From positions 82,179,357 through 82,243,356 of the forward strand of contig CM042017.1 in NCBI GenBank assembly GCA_023525715.1: a DNA stretch of 64,000 nt, read 5' to 3'. Position numbers and translations under genes: made by a program. The notes under the pieces were generated by a model. That model had not been told where the DNA came from, ran no database searches, and saw nothing but the letters and a program-made list of their open reading frames with translations. Origin of the DNA: Cichorium intybus (taxonomy: Eukaryota > Streptophyta > Magnoliopsida > Asterales > Asteraceae). Every line of letters starts with the position of its first letter. The stretch's first letter is position 1. This document shows positions 34,902-47,062 of the stretch, piece after piece.

Positions 34902-35677
34902 TGTAAGGTTTTCTGCAAATCTATGAACTAAATAACCTAAGTTCACATGCAACCTATGAGGATCTATGTTTTCTTCTAATTAAACATATAACTAATTCTT
35001 AAAGGCTGGAAGAATTAAACTAAAAGTAAGAAATCAGAAAAACCAACCTTTTGTGAATCTTGGAAGCAAAGCAACAGAAACCTCTTGCCTCAAATGTAGT
35101 CACACCCTAGCTTGGAAGTGTTGGCCGAAAAATCCTTCAGAGAGAGCTTCAAAATCGTGGACTATGAGGGGTTATGAGCCTCCCTATTTATAAGCTCCAA
35201 TGGATGACCAGATAAACCTTAAGAGATAAACCTTTTGAATTCAAATCAAGATAAACTATTATCTTATTAATTCAAATCCTTTTATCCTCATTATTAAAAT
35301 TGAAAATATATATGTTTCCATATATAATTTCGTTGGTCACACACTCACTCAAACTGTCACTTACTCAACTATTGAATAATTACAGTTTTAGTCCCTACAC
35401 CTTAATTAACCAATTTAACTGCCAAATTAATTCCAATTAATTCCAGAAAAATTCCTAATTAATTATTATAGTTTCTAATTAATATATTATCACTTAAATA
35501 TATTAATAAACTATTTATTTAATTTCTATTGATTTATTAATCACATAATAAATCAACCTTTCTCTCTACCGGACTTTCTGCCAATCCTCTAACTATGAGG
35601 GCAACCCAAATGGACTATGCTACTATTAATTAGGTAAATACTAATTATTAGTCATGGCTTAGACACCTAATCCAACA
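34902..35677 (-). repeat. 3' LTR of Y2
   Basis: TGTAAGGTTTTC...CTAATCCAACA on plus. Adjoining minus-strand polypurine tract CCAAGTGGGAGAC (35678-35690). Confidence 0.93.
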
Positions 35678-35690
35678 GTCTCCCACTTGG

Positions 35691-36539
35691 ATAAGTCTAT
35701 GACTAAAATTACCGATTTAACCTCTAATTAATTAGCAACTGTAGCTTCCTACAAACCGCTGCCGAACTCTGACCTAGTCAGTTTTGTCCAATGATAAGTG
35801 ATCAGATGATCCTCCATCCAACAAGATATTTTTCAGACTCAATACATGGATTAGAATCAATCCTGGTCTGATTCTCTGTTTCCCGATTTCTGATTTGCAT
35901 ATGACTTTAAGACTACTAATTGAGCATATCAATTTAGTCCTGGTTGGCCAATCCTTTCAGTCAACTTCAAAATCATTGAGAGGCCTACATATATCTATTT
36001 CCCGACAGGGTCAAGGGACGAATAAGTTTTGACTCATATACTTATGTCATTTACCAGTCAAATTATTCACAACAACACGTTTTATAACACCGTGTTACCG
36101 ATGCGTTTTCGCATTGTCAATGAATAACCGCCCAATAAAACATAACCCATATGTCTCTACTTAAAGATCAAAAGATATTATCGTCTCAACATTGCTTGTG
36201 ATATAATCCATGAAGCAATCAGTTGAGCGTGGGTTTATCCAATACTTAAATCCCTATTTCTAAGTACTCATGAATATTGCAGCAATCTTATTGCTATGTC
36301 TAACTCATTAGACAATCTACAAAACTATTCATGACAATCTTCATTCATACTTACTCCCTAAAAAGTATGAGCGACTGTGGACATTTAAATAATACAATAT
36401 TATTTAGGAAGTAAACATGCAAAATGAAACACAATAATAAACAATCGACAAAAGGCAGTATCAAATACTCATCAAAAAACTATATTATTAATTCACCAAA
36501 GTCAATTACATTTATATTGTAATAAGTTTCAAATCCTAT
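35691..36539 (-). other. 3' untranslated region of Y2
   Basis: Non-coding. 35680-36440 is the reverse complement of Y1 sequence at about 44300-45045, showing common ancestry of the two elements' 3' ends. Confidence 0.65.
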
Positions 36540-37110
36540 CTAATTACAAAAACTAATATCATCTGTTAATCCTATGCGCCGCGCATGCTGATTATGCTTA
36601 ATCCTACTCAGAGCCTTTGTCAAGGGATCTGCAGGATTATCTTCTGATGATACCCTCTTTACTATGAGGTGACCTTCTTCTACCCTATGTCTTATGTAGT
36701 GGTACTTTCTGTCGATGTGTCTGGACTTTCCATGATCTCTCGGTTCCTTTGTCAAGGCAACCGCTCCTTCATTATCGCAGAACAGTTCCATAGGCTCCTG
36801 AATACTCGGGACTACTCCAAGGTCACCGATGAAGTTCTTCAGCCAAGCCGCTTCCTTTGCTGCTTCACTTGCTGCGATATACTCTGATTCGCATGTTGAA
36901 TCAGCCACCGTCTCTTGCTTGGAACTTTTCTAAGTCACTGCTCCCCCATTCAATTGGAATACCCAGCCCGACTGAGACCAACCGTTGTCTCTATCTGTCT
37001 GAAAACTGGCATCTGTATACCCGTCTACTCTCAAGGTATCACTGCCTCCAAGGACTAAAACAAAGTTCTTCGTCCTTCGCAGATACTTGAGTATGTTTTT
37101 GACCGCTGTC
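36540..37110 (-). pseudogene. pol: Copia RNase H region of Y2
   Basis: Continues the reverse transcriptase frame after a TAG at 37110-37112. It shows VDGYTDASFQTD, the first acidic position of copia RNase H. A second TAG lies near 36930, where a conserved Trp is expected. The frame then gives DSTCESEYIAASEAAKEA and ELFCDNEGAVAL, further RNase H positions (E and D), and ends with HIDRKYHYIR and DPLTKAL before a stop at 36540. Both stops fit Trp TGG to TAG changes. Confidence 0.85.
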
Positions 37111-37990
37111 TAATGTGCCCTACCAGGGTTTCCCTGGTATCGACTGACCATGCTCAAGGCAAAAGCCACGTCGGGACGAGTACACTTCATGGCGTACATG
37201 ATCGACCCCACAGCTGAAGCGTATGGTACCCGACTCATGTCGGAAATTTCCTCGTCTGTACTTGGGCTTTGAGTCTTACTCAATTTGGTATTACTTTGCA
37301 TTGGTAGCTCTCCCTTCTCGGAATTTTCCATACTAAATCTTTTCAGTACCTTGTCCAAGTATGTGCTCTGACTAAGTCCAATTAGTCTCTTCTTCCTATC
37401 TCTCAATATTCTTATCCCGAGAATATAGGCTGCCTCTCCTAGATCTTTCATGGCGAAACACTTCCCGATCCAAGACTTGATATCTTGCAAAGTTGGAACG
37501 TCGTTTCCCATGAGCAGTATGTCATCTACATACAGCACCAGGAAGATGACTATACTCCCACTAGCTTTGACATATACGCAAGACTCATCCTCGCTCCTAG
37601 AGAAACCAAATTCCTTAACTTTCTCATGGAAACAAAGATTCCAGCTGCGAGAAGCTTGTTTCAATCCATAGATGGATTTTTCAAGCTTACACACTTTGTC
37701 AGGATACTTTGCATCAACAAAACCCTCTGGCTGATTCATGTAAACATCCTCAGTCAACTTCCCATTTAGGAAAGCGGTTTTGACGTCCATCTGCCAAATT
37801 TCATAATCATGAAATGCAGCTATGGCTAGCATAATCCTGATAGACTTTATCTTAGCCACTGGTGAGAAGGTCTCATCATAGTCAATCCCTGGGGTTTGAG
37901 TAAAGCCCTTTGCAACCAGTCTTGCTTTGAAAGTGTGTACCTTTCCGTCCATGTCGGTCTGCTTCTTGAAGATCCACTTGCACCCGACTG
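37110..37990 (-). pseudogene. pol: Copia reverse transcriptase of Y2
   Basis: The frame shows HTFKARLVAKGFTQ, IWQMDVKTAFLNGKL, VYMNQPEGF, IYGLKQASRSWN and the catalytic LVLYVDDILLMGND (YVDD). It runs on to CTRPDVAFALSMVSRY and stops at TAG 37110. A one-base frameshift near 37995-38000 separates it from the integrase frame upstream. Within itself this segment is open for about 280 codons. Confidence 0.9.
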
Positions 37991-39556
37991 TCGACCTGGT
38001 ATATTGTCAACCAAGTTCCAAACTTGATTGTCATACATGGACTTGATCTCGCTGTCCATTGCCTCTTTCCATTTTGCAGACTCAGGGCCCGCCACTGCTT
38101 CCCGGTAGTTAGCTGGTTCATCCAAATTTGTCAGAGTCCTATCACTGACAAACGTATCTCCATCCATAGTTATATGGAATCCATAAAACTCGGGTGGCAT
38201 GCTAACTCTACTGGAACGCCTAAGAGGTAAGGATATATCAGTCGGACCAACAGGAACTTCTTCCTCTTGTTGGTTGCTAGTTTTTCCTAAGGTTGCATTA
38301 TCTGGTGTCTCTTGAATTTCTTCAAGATCAATGGTGCTCCCACTGTCCTCTTTGAATATGAGTTCTCTCTCTCGAAAGACTCCTCGTCTAGCTACAAAGA
38401 CCACGTCCTCGCTTGGTCTGTAGAACAAGTATCCAAAGGACTGTTTGGGATATCCAATGAAAAAGCACCTCTCGCCTCTCTCTGCGAGTTTGTCGTGAGT
38501 CTCTCGTCTAACGTAAGCCTCACAACCCCAGACCTTGACATGTGCTAACGAGGGAGCTTTCCCTGTCCACATCTCATGGGGTGTTTTAGCAACCTTCTTG
38601 GTTGGGACAAGATTGAGGATGTGGGCGGCAGTCTCTAAGGCATACCCCCAGAAGTGAATGGGAAGTGAAGCTCGATTCATCATGGAACGAACCATATCTA
38701 ATAGGGTTCGGTTACGCCTTTCGGCTACACCGTTCAACTGTGGTGTCCGAGGAGGCGTTAACTGTGAAACTATTCCACATTCCTTTAGATAGTCTAGGAA
38801 CTCGATACTAAGATACTCACCGCCTCTATCGGATTTAAGCATCTTTATCTTCCTGCCCAATTGATTCTCAAATTCATTTTTGAATTCCTTGAACTTTTCG
38901 AAGGTGTCTGACTTATGCTTGATTAAGTAGATATACCCTTATCTACTATAATCGTCAGTGAAGGTCACATAGAACCGTGTGCCATCTTTTGTTGTTGATC
39001 TAAAGGGACCACACACATCTATGTGTATGATGTCCAACAGACCTTCACCTCTTTCAAAGGACCCTTTGAATGGTGACATAGTCATCTTGCCCAAAATACA
39101 AGACTCGCATACATCATCCGATTTGAGGTCGAATGATTCCAACACTCCATCCTTTTGGAGTTGGGCGATGCGTTTTTTGTTAATGTGCCCAAGACGACAG
39201 TGCCACAAGAACGCCTTTTCTACACCACTAGAAGAATCAATAAAGTTTACACTATGACCTAAATTGTCTACACATTGCACAGTTTCATACACACCATCAC
39301 AAGGTAAAGCAGTAAATACAGAAATACCATTTTGAAAAACAGAAATGGAACCACTACTATTATCAAACGAAAACTGTAATCCTTGTCTAAACAATGCATG
39401 AAATGAAATAATATTCCTTGCCATTTCTGGCGAATAGCAACAATTAAATAGTTCTAAACAAACACCACTACTGAGCACTAAACTATAAGTCCCGATCTTG
39501 GTCACAGGCGACGATCTCCTATTCCCCATGATCAGGTTGAGTCTACCGTGCTCCAC
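37991..39556 (-). pseudogene. pol: Copia GAG-pre-integrase and integrase of Y2
   Basis: HCRLGHINKKRIAQLQKDG and CESCILGKM form the HHCC zinc region. IHIDVCGPF, then MLKSDRGGEYLS and the later TPQLNGVAERRNRTL supply the D, D and E of the integrase core. A TAA at 38939-38941, just after FTDDYSR, interrupts one continuous frame where Tyr is expected. Downstream are ALETAAHILNLVPTKK and WGCEAYVRRETH. The frame drifts out near 37995. Confidence 0.88.
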
Positions 39557-39610
39557 CTCCCTGCTTTCCCTTAGGTCACAGGCGACGATCTCCTATTCCC
39601 CAGAACAAAT
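39480..39610 (-). other. Duplicated 28-base block replacing the protease core of Y2
   Basis: GTCACAGGCGACGATCTCCT and the eight bases after it occur at 39501-39528 and again at 39574-39602. The second copy lies where the copia aspartic protease motif (D-T-G) should follow SSSSWVF, and no DTG or DSG is present. Confidence 0.65.
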
Positions 39611-40440
39611 GTAAATACCCAAGAACTGGAAGATGGTGAGTTTTTAAAGATAGTGTAAATACCTGCTGAAGACGGCTTGACTTTGCCATCCTTCAGATCC
39701 TGCAGATATGTTGGGCAGCTTCTCTTCCAATGGCCCCGTTCCTTGCAATAGAAACACTCTGCTTCCTTGGGATTGGCATTATGAGGAATGCCAGAAGTCT
39801 TGGGTTTGGAGCCGTTGCTGGACGATCCAACATGCACCTTTTCCCTCCAATTCTACTTGGGAGGGCCCTTTCTATTCTTCCCCTTTCCACCACCAATTGC
39901 CAAGACGGGCTGGCTAACTGAGGGTACACTTTTACCCTTCATCCCGTCTTCAGCAGTACGGAGCATGCGATGCAACTCGGCCAGATTGGCCTGAGAGTTG
40001 TTCAGATGATAAGCCAGCGTGAACTGGTCATATGAACTAGGCAGAGAATTCAGCACTATGTCTACAGCCAAATCCCCGTGTACTAGCATCTCAAGCTTCC
40101 TGAGCCTTTCCACGTATCCTTGCATTCTTTGCACGTGGTTGCAAATGGACTCTCCATCCTTTGGCTTTGCATTGGTGAAGGCTTTGACCACCTCGCGCCT
40201 CTCGATGCGCTCTTGCTTGCAGAACTTTTCCGCCAGCTCTTTGTGCATCTCGTAGGGCCAGTAGTCTTCATAGTCTTTGTAGTTCTGGGTTCATTGTGGC
40301 TATCATGATGCAAGCCACTTTGTTGCATCATCAGAATGTTTCGAGTATTGAGCGATTTCTTCGGGAGTAGCATTATCGGGATCAATTTCAACAAGCTCGG
40401 TTTCCAGAACATACTCTTTATGTTCAAACCTTAGAGCCAT
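39571..40440 (-). pseudogene. gag: Copia gag of Y2
   Basis: Start ATG 40440 (MALRFEHKEYVLETELVEID). Two frame changes lie between about 40325 and 40270. Then comes the long capsid segment LAEKFCKQERIERREVVKAF to TLAYHLNNSQANLAELHRML, a TAG at 39853-39855, and the zinc knuckle CFYCKERGHWKRSC in the same frame. It is the capsid and nucleocapsid part of a copia polyprotein, no longer translatable as one protein. Confidence 0.85.
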
Positions 40441-41960
40441 CTTGATGTTACGAATCTAGTCATTGTAGTTGTTACCGTCTAACGTAACTTTGGAGCACAA
40501 TGACAAGATAGAGGTAACATTTGAGTTTGAGTGGGGGCAGATTGTTCAGCAGAAGACATCTATAAAAGAAGATAGTTTTAATTAGACTTATATAATAATC
40601 CTTATAATAACCCAATAATAATTATAAGGCTAGGATCCTACAATAACAATTTACAATCTCGAAGAGGGATGCCATAATCAATATTGTAAATTTTATAAGG
40701 TAGGCGAATGACGATTCAGCCAATTCCACCGCGGAAAGATAATCATATTAAAATGAAATTCCTAGATTCTTTGAGATTTATTGAACTGTTCAATAGCATG
40801 TATTAATCTCGGATGTGCCCCACTGTTTCTGACTGGGATACCGAGGATCACAAACCGGGTGTGAATAACCATGCAAATTAGCTTGGTATTCTCGGGGTCA
40901 GTTGTCATCTCAAATTGATGTGCCAGTAAACCACACACGCTCCATCAACAATAACAACACCCGAGAAACCCATTGCAACTCTTTATGAACCCCAATTGGC
41001 GTGCCGGTAAACCACACACGCTCCACCAATGTTTCATAAAGTGCAATGTGTAATTTCATGGGTTAGCACCAATTCACATTTTTCCTAAAGTAGCTAGATT
41101 GGGGTTTTATTTAAAAGGTTCTAGTACTTTGAATAATATCATTATACTTTTAATGAGATTAGGCGGTCCTATCAAACCCGTTCGGCTAACGAACCTCCAC
41201 TGATCAGTCGAGCGGTGGGTGAGAGTGTTCACCCATTAGACCGCCATTTTATAGGCAGTCTCCTTATACCCACTTTATAGACCAGCTTCGTGAATGAGGC
41301 CTACTAATGATTTGACTAACCATTTTAATCTTATACATATAATAATAACTCCCTAATTATAATATATATAAGATGTAATTTTTTAAACATTTAAAAAATT
41401 GTTTCTGGTTTATCTTTTAATTTATTGTCAATTTAAACTATTAAATTTCAAATTAAATTAAACCTTAAAAATCGATTTTAATTATCTTTTAATTAACCAA
41501 TTAATTAAATTAATTAAATTTGATATTTTAAACCTTTTAAAATATTTTAGGATTTATCCTTTTAATTTTCGCCAATTTAAACAATTAAATTCTAAATTAA
41601 ATTAAATCCTTGAATTATCTTTTAATTACCAATTAATTAAATCAATTCAAATGTAGATAGGTTTTATCAAATTAATCAAATTAATTAAAACCTATCCTTA
41701 TCCCCTAATTTTCGATTTTTAGGATAAAGGTTTTAAGGTTTATCTTTTAAATAATTTAAAGTTACCAAAAATAGAAAACCTTCTAAACCCTAATGCCCAA
41801 AATCGCCAACTATGGAGGGGGGGGGGAGGCTAGGGTTTTCAAAAACCCTAGCCCCATGACCGATTTCATCATATTAGGGTTTAAAGGCTTTTTAAACCCT
41901 AAAAATAGGAAAACAATTATAGCAGTTTAACAAGAAAACAACCAAATGTTCTGATACCAC
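40441..41960 (-). other. 5' leader of Y2
   Basis: Non-coding leader homologous to that of Y1. It contains the hairpin at 41238-41261 and two copies of the GTGTGGTTTACCGGCACA-like motif (40919-40948 and 40999-41030, on minus). The primer site (GGTATCAGAAC, one change from the tRNA-iMet site) lies at 41948-41960. Confidence 0.7.
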
Positions 41961-42735
41961 TGTAAGGTTTTCTGCAAATCTATGAACTAAATAACCTAAG
42001 TTCACATGCAACCTATGAGGATCTATGTTTTCTTCTAATTAAACATATAACTAATTCCTAAAGGCTGAAAGAATTAAACTAAAAGAAAGAAATCAGAAAA
42101 ACCAACCTTTTGTGAATCTTGGAAGCAAAGCAACAGAAACCTCTTGCCTCAAATGTAGTCACACCCTAGCTTGGAAGTGTTGGCCGAAAAATTCTTTAGA
42201 GAGAGCTTCAAAATAGTGGACTATGAAGGGTTATGAGCCTCCCTATTTATAGGCTCTAGTGGATGACCAGATAAACCTTAAGAGATAAACCTTTTGAATT
42301 CAAATCAAGATAAACTATTATCTTATTAATTTAAATCCTTTTATCCTCATTATTAAAATTGAAAATATATATGTTTCCATATATAATTTTGTTGGTCACA
42401 CACTCACTCAAACTGTCACTTACTCAACTATTGAATAATTACAGTTTTAGTCCCTGCACCTTAATTAATCAATTTAACTGCCAAATTAATTCCAATTAAT
42501 TCCAAAAAAATCCTAATTAATTATTATAGTTTCTAATTAATATATTATCACTTAAACATATTAATAAACTATTTATTTAATTTCTATTGATTTATTAATC
42601 ACATAATAAATCAACATTTCTCTCTACCGGACTTTCTGCCAATCCTCCAACTATGAGGGCAACCCAAATGGACTATGCTACTATTAATTAGATAAATACT
42701 AATTATTAGTCATGGCTTAGACACCTAATCAAACA
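41961..42735 (-). repeat. 5' LTR of Y2
   Basis: 775 bp, about 2% from its partner by eye. Confidence 0.93.
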
Positions 42736-45045
42736 CTAGGAACCAGTGGGAGTAATAGAATCATCAAAAGAAGGGAACGTAGAAATGTACTTACAGAACA
42801 TCTGGTTGAGTGAGTCGATACTCAGAATCAAGCAATTGATTCCAAGAGAAGCACTCTCAATAGAAGATGAAATCCGAGAGGATTCTGCGTGGCATAGTGT
42901 GAGTCGTTAGTGGAGCGTGTGTGGTTTACCGGTACACTAATAGGGACTCACATAAAGCATGCCGTTTCAAAAGGTACATAGCCGGGGGATTCGTCCCAAG
43001 GGCATCTAGCAAGAAAGGATATTCAGATTCTCAAAATATGCCAAAAGGTTTGGATTTTGTGAATAGCCTGAAAGATTTCCATTAATATGTCAGAAAGGTT
43101 TGGACTTCGGTTTCGCAAAATGTACCAAAAGTTCCGAATTTTGTGAATAGTCTGAAAGAGTCATATAATTGTGTCAAAGCCAGTGAGAGTATTGTTGTTA
43201 TCTGCTATCACTGTACGTGGGTTACATACTGGTTCTAGGAAACGTCTCTTATCATTACAAAGTGTAATGACTTGGTGTTAAGAAACGGATCGCTATGAAA
43301 GACTTTAAGAGATACAACATACTCAGGTGGTTGTGAACATCTATTAGATAGATTGAAATTCTGCCAATATGATTTTGATGAGATTCAAGATGCATAACCC
43401 CAGGAAAGGAGTTTCCTGTAATTGCAAAGTGTGATGACTTGGCATGAAAGAAATAAAGAAGGTGAAACATACACACGTAGTTCACAGACATCTATCGGAT
43501 AGATGAAACGGACAATATAGACCTAGCCATTGAGAATGTGATCTTGATAAGATTCAAGATGCATAAGAAAGAGTCTCCAAAAGGAAATGGTTTTCGGAAG
43601 TCATGACACAAGGATTATAGGTAATCCTTAGATTCCGAAAGGGTTCGGAAAAGGATTAGATCGGATTCCACGAGCCTGTTGGATCGATCAGAAGTGTCAT
43701 GAACACATCCTGATGACTTGATGCTTAGAGCATAGTAAGTTGGATTCAGGATATTACCTTGCTGAGAATACTGAATGGATTATTTGAACAGACGTGAGAA
43801 ATCATTGGGAAATGATTGGGATGATTGATTTGAAAGTAGTTTCATATCAGTAATTGTTTACACCAGGACGTGGTGCTGTAGGGCTTGATGGTTAAAGAGT
43901 TTTGTTGGTTTTTTATGGGGCGCGTGTGGTTCACCGGCACATCATGGTATCCTGAAATAGTCTTAGGGTATAGTCATGTAGACTAAAGACCCCGAGAACC
44001 ATGGGCAGTCACGGTACACATCACCGGAATGGAGTTGTGACAGAGAATGACAGAATGACAAATTGAGATATCATCGGAAGAGTATCTGATAGGATCATCT
44101 GCAATAAAAGTGTATAAGTGTTAGACACTTGGATACATAGAAAGAGTGAAAAGGTCATATACATAGATATAAAAGGATTGAATTGAAAGTTTAAAAGAGT
44201 ATAAGAAACCGATAATAGTTATGATAAATCCGACTTGGTGATTACCTCGTGGAGACTTGGTAATAAGCAGGAGTAGCTACCAGTCAGATTTTATGTTTCG
44301 CTTTCGCATGTTTTACTTCTTGAATAATTGGATTATTCAAATATCCACAGTCGCTCATACTTTTAGGGAGTAAGTATGAAGGAAGACTGTCATGAATTGG
44401 TTTGTAGATTGTCTAAGGAGTTAGACATAGCAATAAGATTGCTGCAACGTTCATGAGTACTTGGAAATGGAGATTTGAGTATTGGATAAACCCGTGCTCA
44501 ATGGATTGCTTCATGGATTACATCACGAGTAATGTTGAGACGATAATATCTTATGGTCTTAAAGTGGAGAGATATGAGTTATAATTTGCAAGGCGGTTGT
44601 TCATTGATAGTACGAAAACGCATCGGTAACTCGATGTTATAAAACGTGCTGTTGTGAGTGATTTGTCTGGTAAAAGATATAAACATATGAGTCGAAACTT
44701 ATTCGTCCCTTGACCCTGACGGGAAACAGATATCTGTTGGCCACTCGATGATTTTGAAGTTGACTGATGTGCTGGCCAGCCAGGACTAAATTGATGTGTT
44801 CAATTTGGAGTCTTATGTCATATGCAAAATCGGAAATCGGGAAACAGTGTATCAGACAGAGATTGATCTCAATCCATGTCTCGTGTCTGAAAGTATCTTG
44901 TTGGACGGAGGATCATCTGATCACTTATCAATGGACAGAACTGACTGGGTCAGAGTTCGGCAGCAGTTTCTAGGAAGCTACAGTTTGCTGGTTAATTAGA
45001 GGTTAAATTGGTAATTATAGTCATAGACTTATCCAAGTGGGAGAC
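42736..45045 (+). other. Y1 non-coding interior, right part
   Basis: No gene. Two diverged copies of a roughly 180-base unit run 43250-43410 and 43425-43580 (shared phrases AAAGTGTRATGACTTGG, GACATCTATCGGATAGAT and GATTCAAGATGCATAA). A shorter pair lies at 43045-43160. The GTGTGGTTTACCGGTACA-like motif occurs at 42908-42939 and 43917-43943. A plus frame 44767-44973 has no domain. The polypurine tract AAGTGGGAGAC ends at 45045. Confidence 0.6.
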
Positions 45046-45824
45046 TGTTGGATTAGGCATCTAAGCCATGACTAATAATTAGTATTTACCTAATTAATAG
45101 TAGCGAAGTCCATTTGGGTTGCCCTCATAGCTGGAGATTTGGTAGAAAGTTCGGTAGAGAGAAAGGTTGATTTATTATGTGATTAATAAATCAACAGGAA
45201 TTAAATATATGGTTTGTTAATATATTAAAGTGATAATATATTAAATAGAAACTATATTAATTAATTAGAAATTAATCTGGAATTAATTGGATTTAATTTG
45301 GTGATTAATTTAATTAATTAAAGGTGCAGGGGCTGAATTGTAATTATTCAATAGTTGAGTAAGTGACAATTTTGGCAGCTGGTGGTTGGCGAAAATATGG
45401 ATAAGATAATCCATGATTTTCGAAAAATAATAGAAGGATAAACAAGAGTTTGAATTGTAAGATAAAAGGTTTATCTTATTTGAATTCAAAAAGGTTTATC
45501 TCTAAAGGCTTATATGCAACCACTTGGAAAACTATAAATAGGGGTCCTGGGGAACCCTATTCTGCGCCAATTTCCTTCCCTCCTCTCTAGAATTTCGTGG
45601 CTTATACCTCTAGCTTGGGTGTGACTTCATTTGAGGCAAGGCATTTACGTTTCTTAGCTTGCAAGAAACAACTAAAGGTTAGTTTTTCTGATTTATTCTT
45701 TTAGTTATTTTTTTTGTTTGGCCTTTAGGAATTAGTTACATGTTCAAAGTAAGAAAACATAGATCCAATCTAGGTTGCATGTGAACTTAGGGTTTTAGTT
45801 CATAGATTTGCAGAAAACCTTCCA
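45046..45824 (+). repeat. 3' LTR of Y1
   Basis: 779 bp, followed by TATGA, at which the MULE gene resumes. Confidence 0.93.
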
Positions 45825-47014
45825 TATGAATCTCCTGAAAACCTTGAAATATCTCTCTATATGGACCATACTGGGTCAGGGTTAGAAGAATGGTTTGATG
45901 ATGATATGAGTGTTGTTTTAAGTACCAAAGGAGAAGATTCATTAATACAAGTCGAAGGTAAAGACCATGAAGTTCTTGATAAAGAACCCATCTTATAAGA
46001 AGAGTTTCCCAATTTCCAGGATTTGGACGATTTAATTCGTCCAGATGAAATTCCTAATATGAACAAGACAGCTGGTGATGAGTTCTTGAGTAAAATGTGT
46101 TCTGAAGAGAAAGGTGTTGCTCAGACACATGATGACCAACATGATGTCGATGAGGATGAGTTCATCATTCTACTTTTAATGAAAATATTCATTAGAGGAA
46201 TCAATGCCTTATGTTAGGTATACGATTTGAGAACCCAAAACAGCTGAAACATATGTTATGTAACTATGTTGTGGCTAATGGATACCAACTTTGTTTCAAG
46301 AAAAATGATAACAAAAGGCTATTGGTGTTATGTTGCCAAGGGGAATGTAGCTTTAGATTATGGGCCTCATGGATGAGAGATGAACATTCATTTCAAATCA
46401 AATCATTTAAAAGTGAACATAAATGTGCACGAAACTACAATCTAGGCTCAATTGCGACATACTTCTGGATTAGAAGTCATTACACAATAGAGATGTTACA
46501 TAGACAAAAGCTTAGTATAAGGCAACTTAGACTTGAAGTGATAAATAAATTTGGAATAGATGTTAGTCTCTGTAGAGGGGCAAGAAAACATGCAATGAGT
46601 TTAATAGAAGGTAGACTAACTAAGCACTATGCAAAATTATGGTATTATGGTGAGGAGATTAGAAGGACAAATCATGGTTCTACTATCAAATTGGATGTAA
46701 ATTCAATGCCCGATGGAAAGACTTACTTTAGCATGTTTTATGTTTGTTTTGAAGCTATCAATAAAGGGTGGATTAAAGGGTGTAGAAGAGTGATAGGAAT
46801 AGATGGTTGTTTCTTAAAGGGAATTTGTTGTGGGGAGTTGCTTTGTGCTGTTGGTAGGGATGCTAAAAACCAGATTTTCCCAATTGCTTGGGCAGTTGTA
46901 CGTGTAGAGAATAAGGAGAATTAGGTCGGAATGTTTTTTGGATTTGCTTATAGATGACATTGATCTGAGCTTGGGCAACGGGCTAACATTGATGTCTGAC
47001 CAACACAACACAAG
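45825..47014 (+). pseudogene. MULE transposase, central part
   Basis: Resumes in frame after Y1 (SPENLEISLYMDHTGSGLEE). A TAA at 45996-45998 and a frameshift near 46210 follow. From 46211 the frame is open to 46924. It has a MuDR-type DNA-binding region (RFENPKQLKHML, then ECSFRLWASW, HKCARNYNLGS). It then has the start of the MULE catalytic domain (RRVIGIDGCFLKGICCGELL, the first D; FPIAWAVVRVENKEN). After a shift at about 46924 it reads FLDLLIDDIDLSLGNGLTLM and SDQHNT (second D), and ends at a clean splice donor CAAG/GTAAAC (47014/47015). The gene is dead but recent enough to align easily. Confidence 0.88.
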
Positions 47015-47062
47015 GTAAACAATATTTTTAATGTTATTACATGTGTTTATTGATTTGCTTCA
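47015..47062 (+). other. MULE intron remnant before X1
   Basis: Starts GTAAAC. Cut by the X1 LTR at 47063. Confidence 0.6.

Larger units (their letters stand above)
34902..42735 (-). mobile_element. Element Y2: Ty1/copia element with full gag-pol, decayed
   Basis: LTRs 34902-35677 and 41961-42735 flank the element with a perfect CTAGG duplication (34897-34901 and 42736-42740) inside Y1. Primer site and polypurine tract place it on minus. Gag, zinc knuckle, integrase, reverse transcriptase and RNase H are present in copia order, but nonsense codons and frameshifts break them. Its LTRs are homologous to those of Y1, so a family member inserted into its own kind. Confidence 0.94.
30454..45824 (+). 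mobile_element. Element Y1: non-autonomous copia-type LTR retrotransposon
   Basis: LTRs 30454-31231 and 45046-45824 begin TGTTGGATTA and end in CA. TATGA flanks both sides (30449-30453 and 45825-45829). A tRNA-iMet primer site and AAGTGGGAGAC tract place it on plus. Its leader and 3' end are homologous to those of the coding element Y2, but its interior (about 32570-34901 plus 42736-44300) has no gag or pol. It holds degenerate repeats instead. Y2 is nested inside it in the opposite orientation. Confidence 0.92.
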
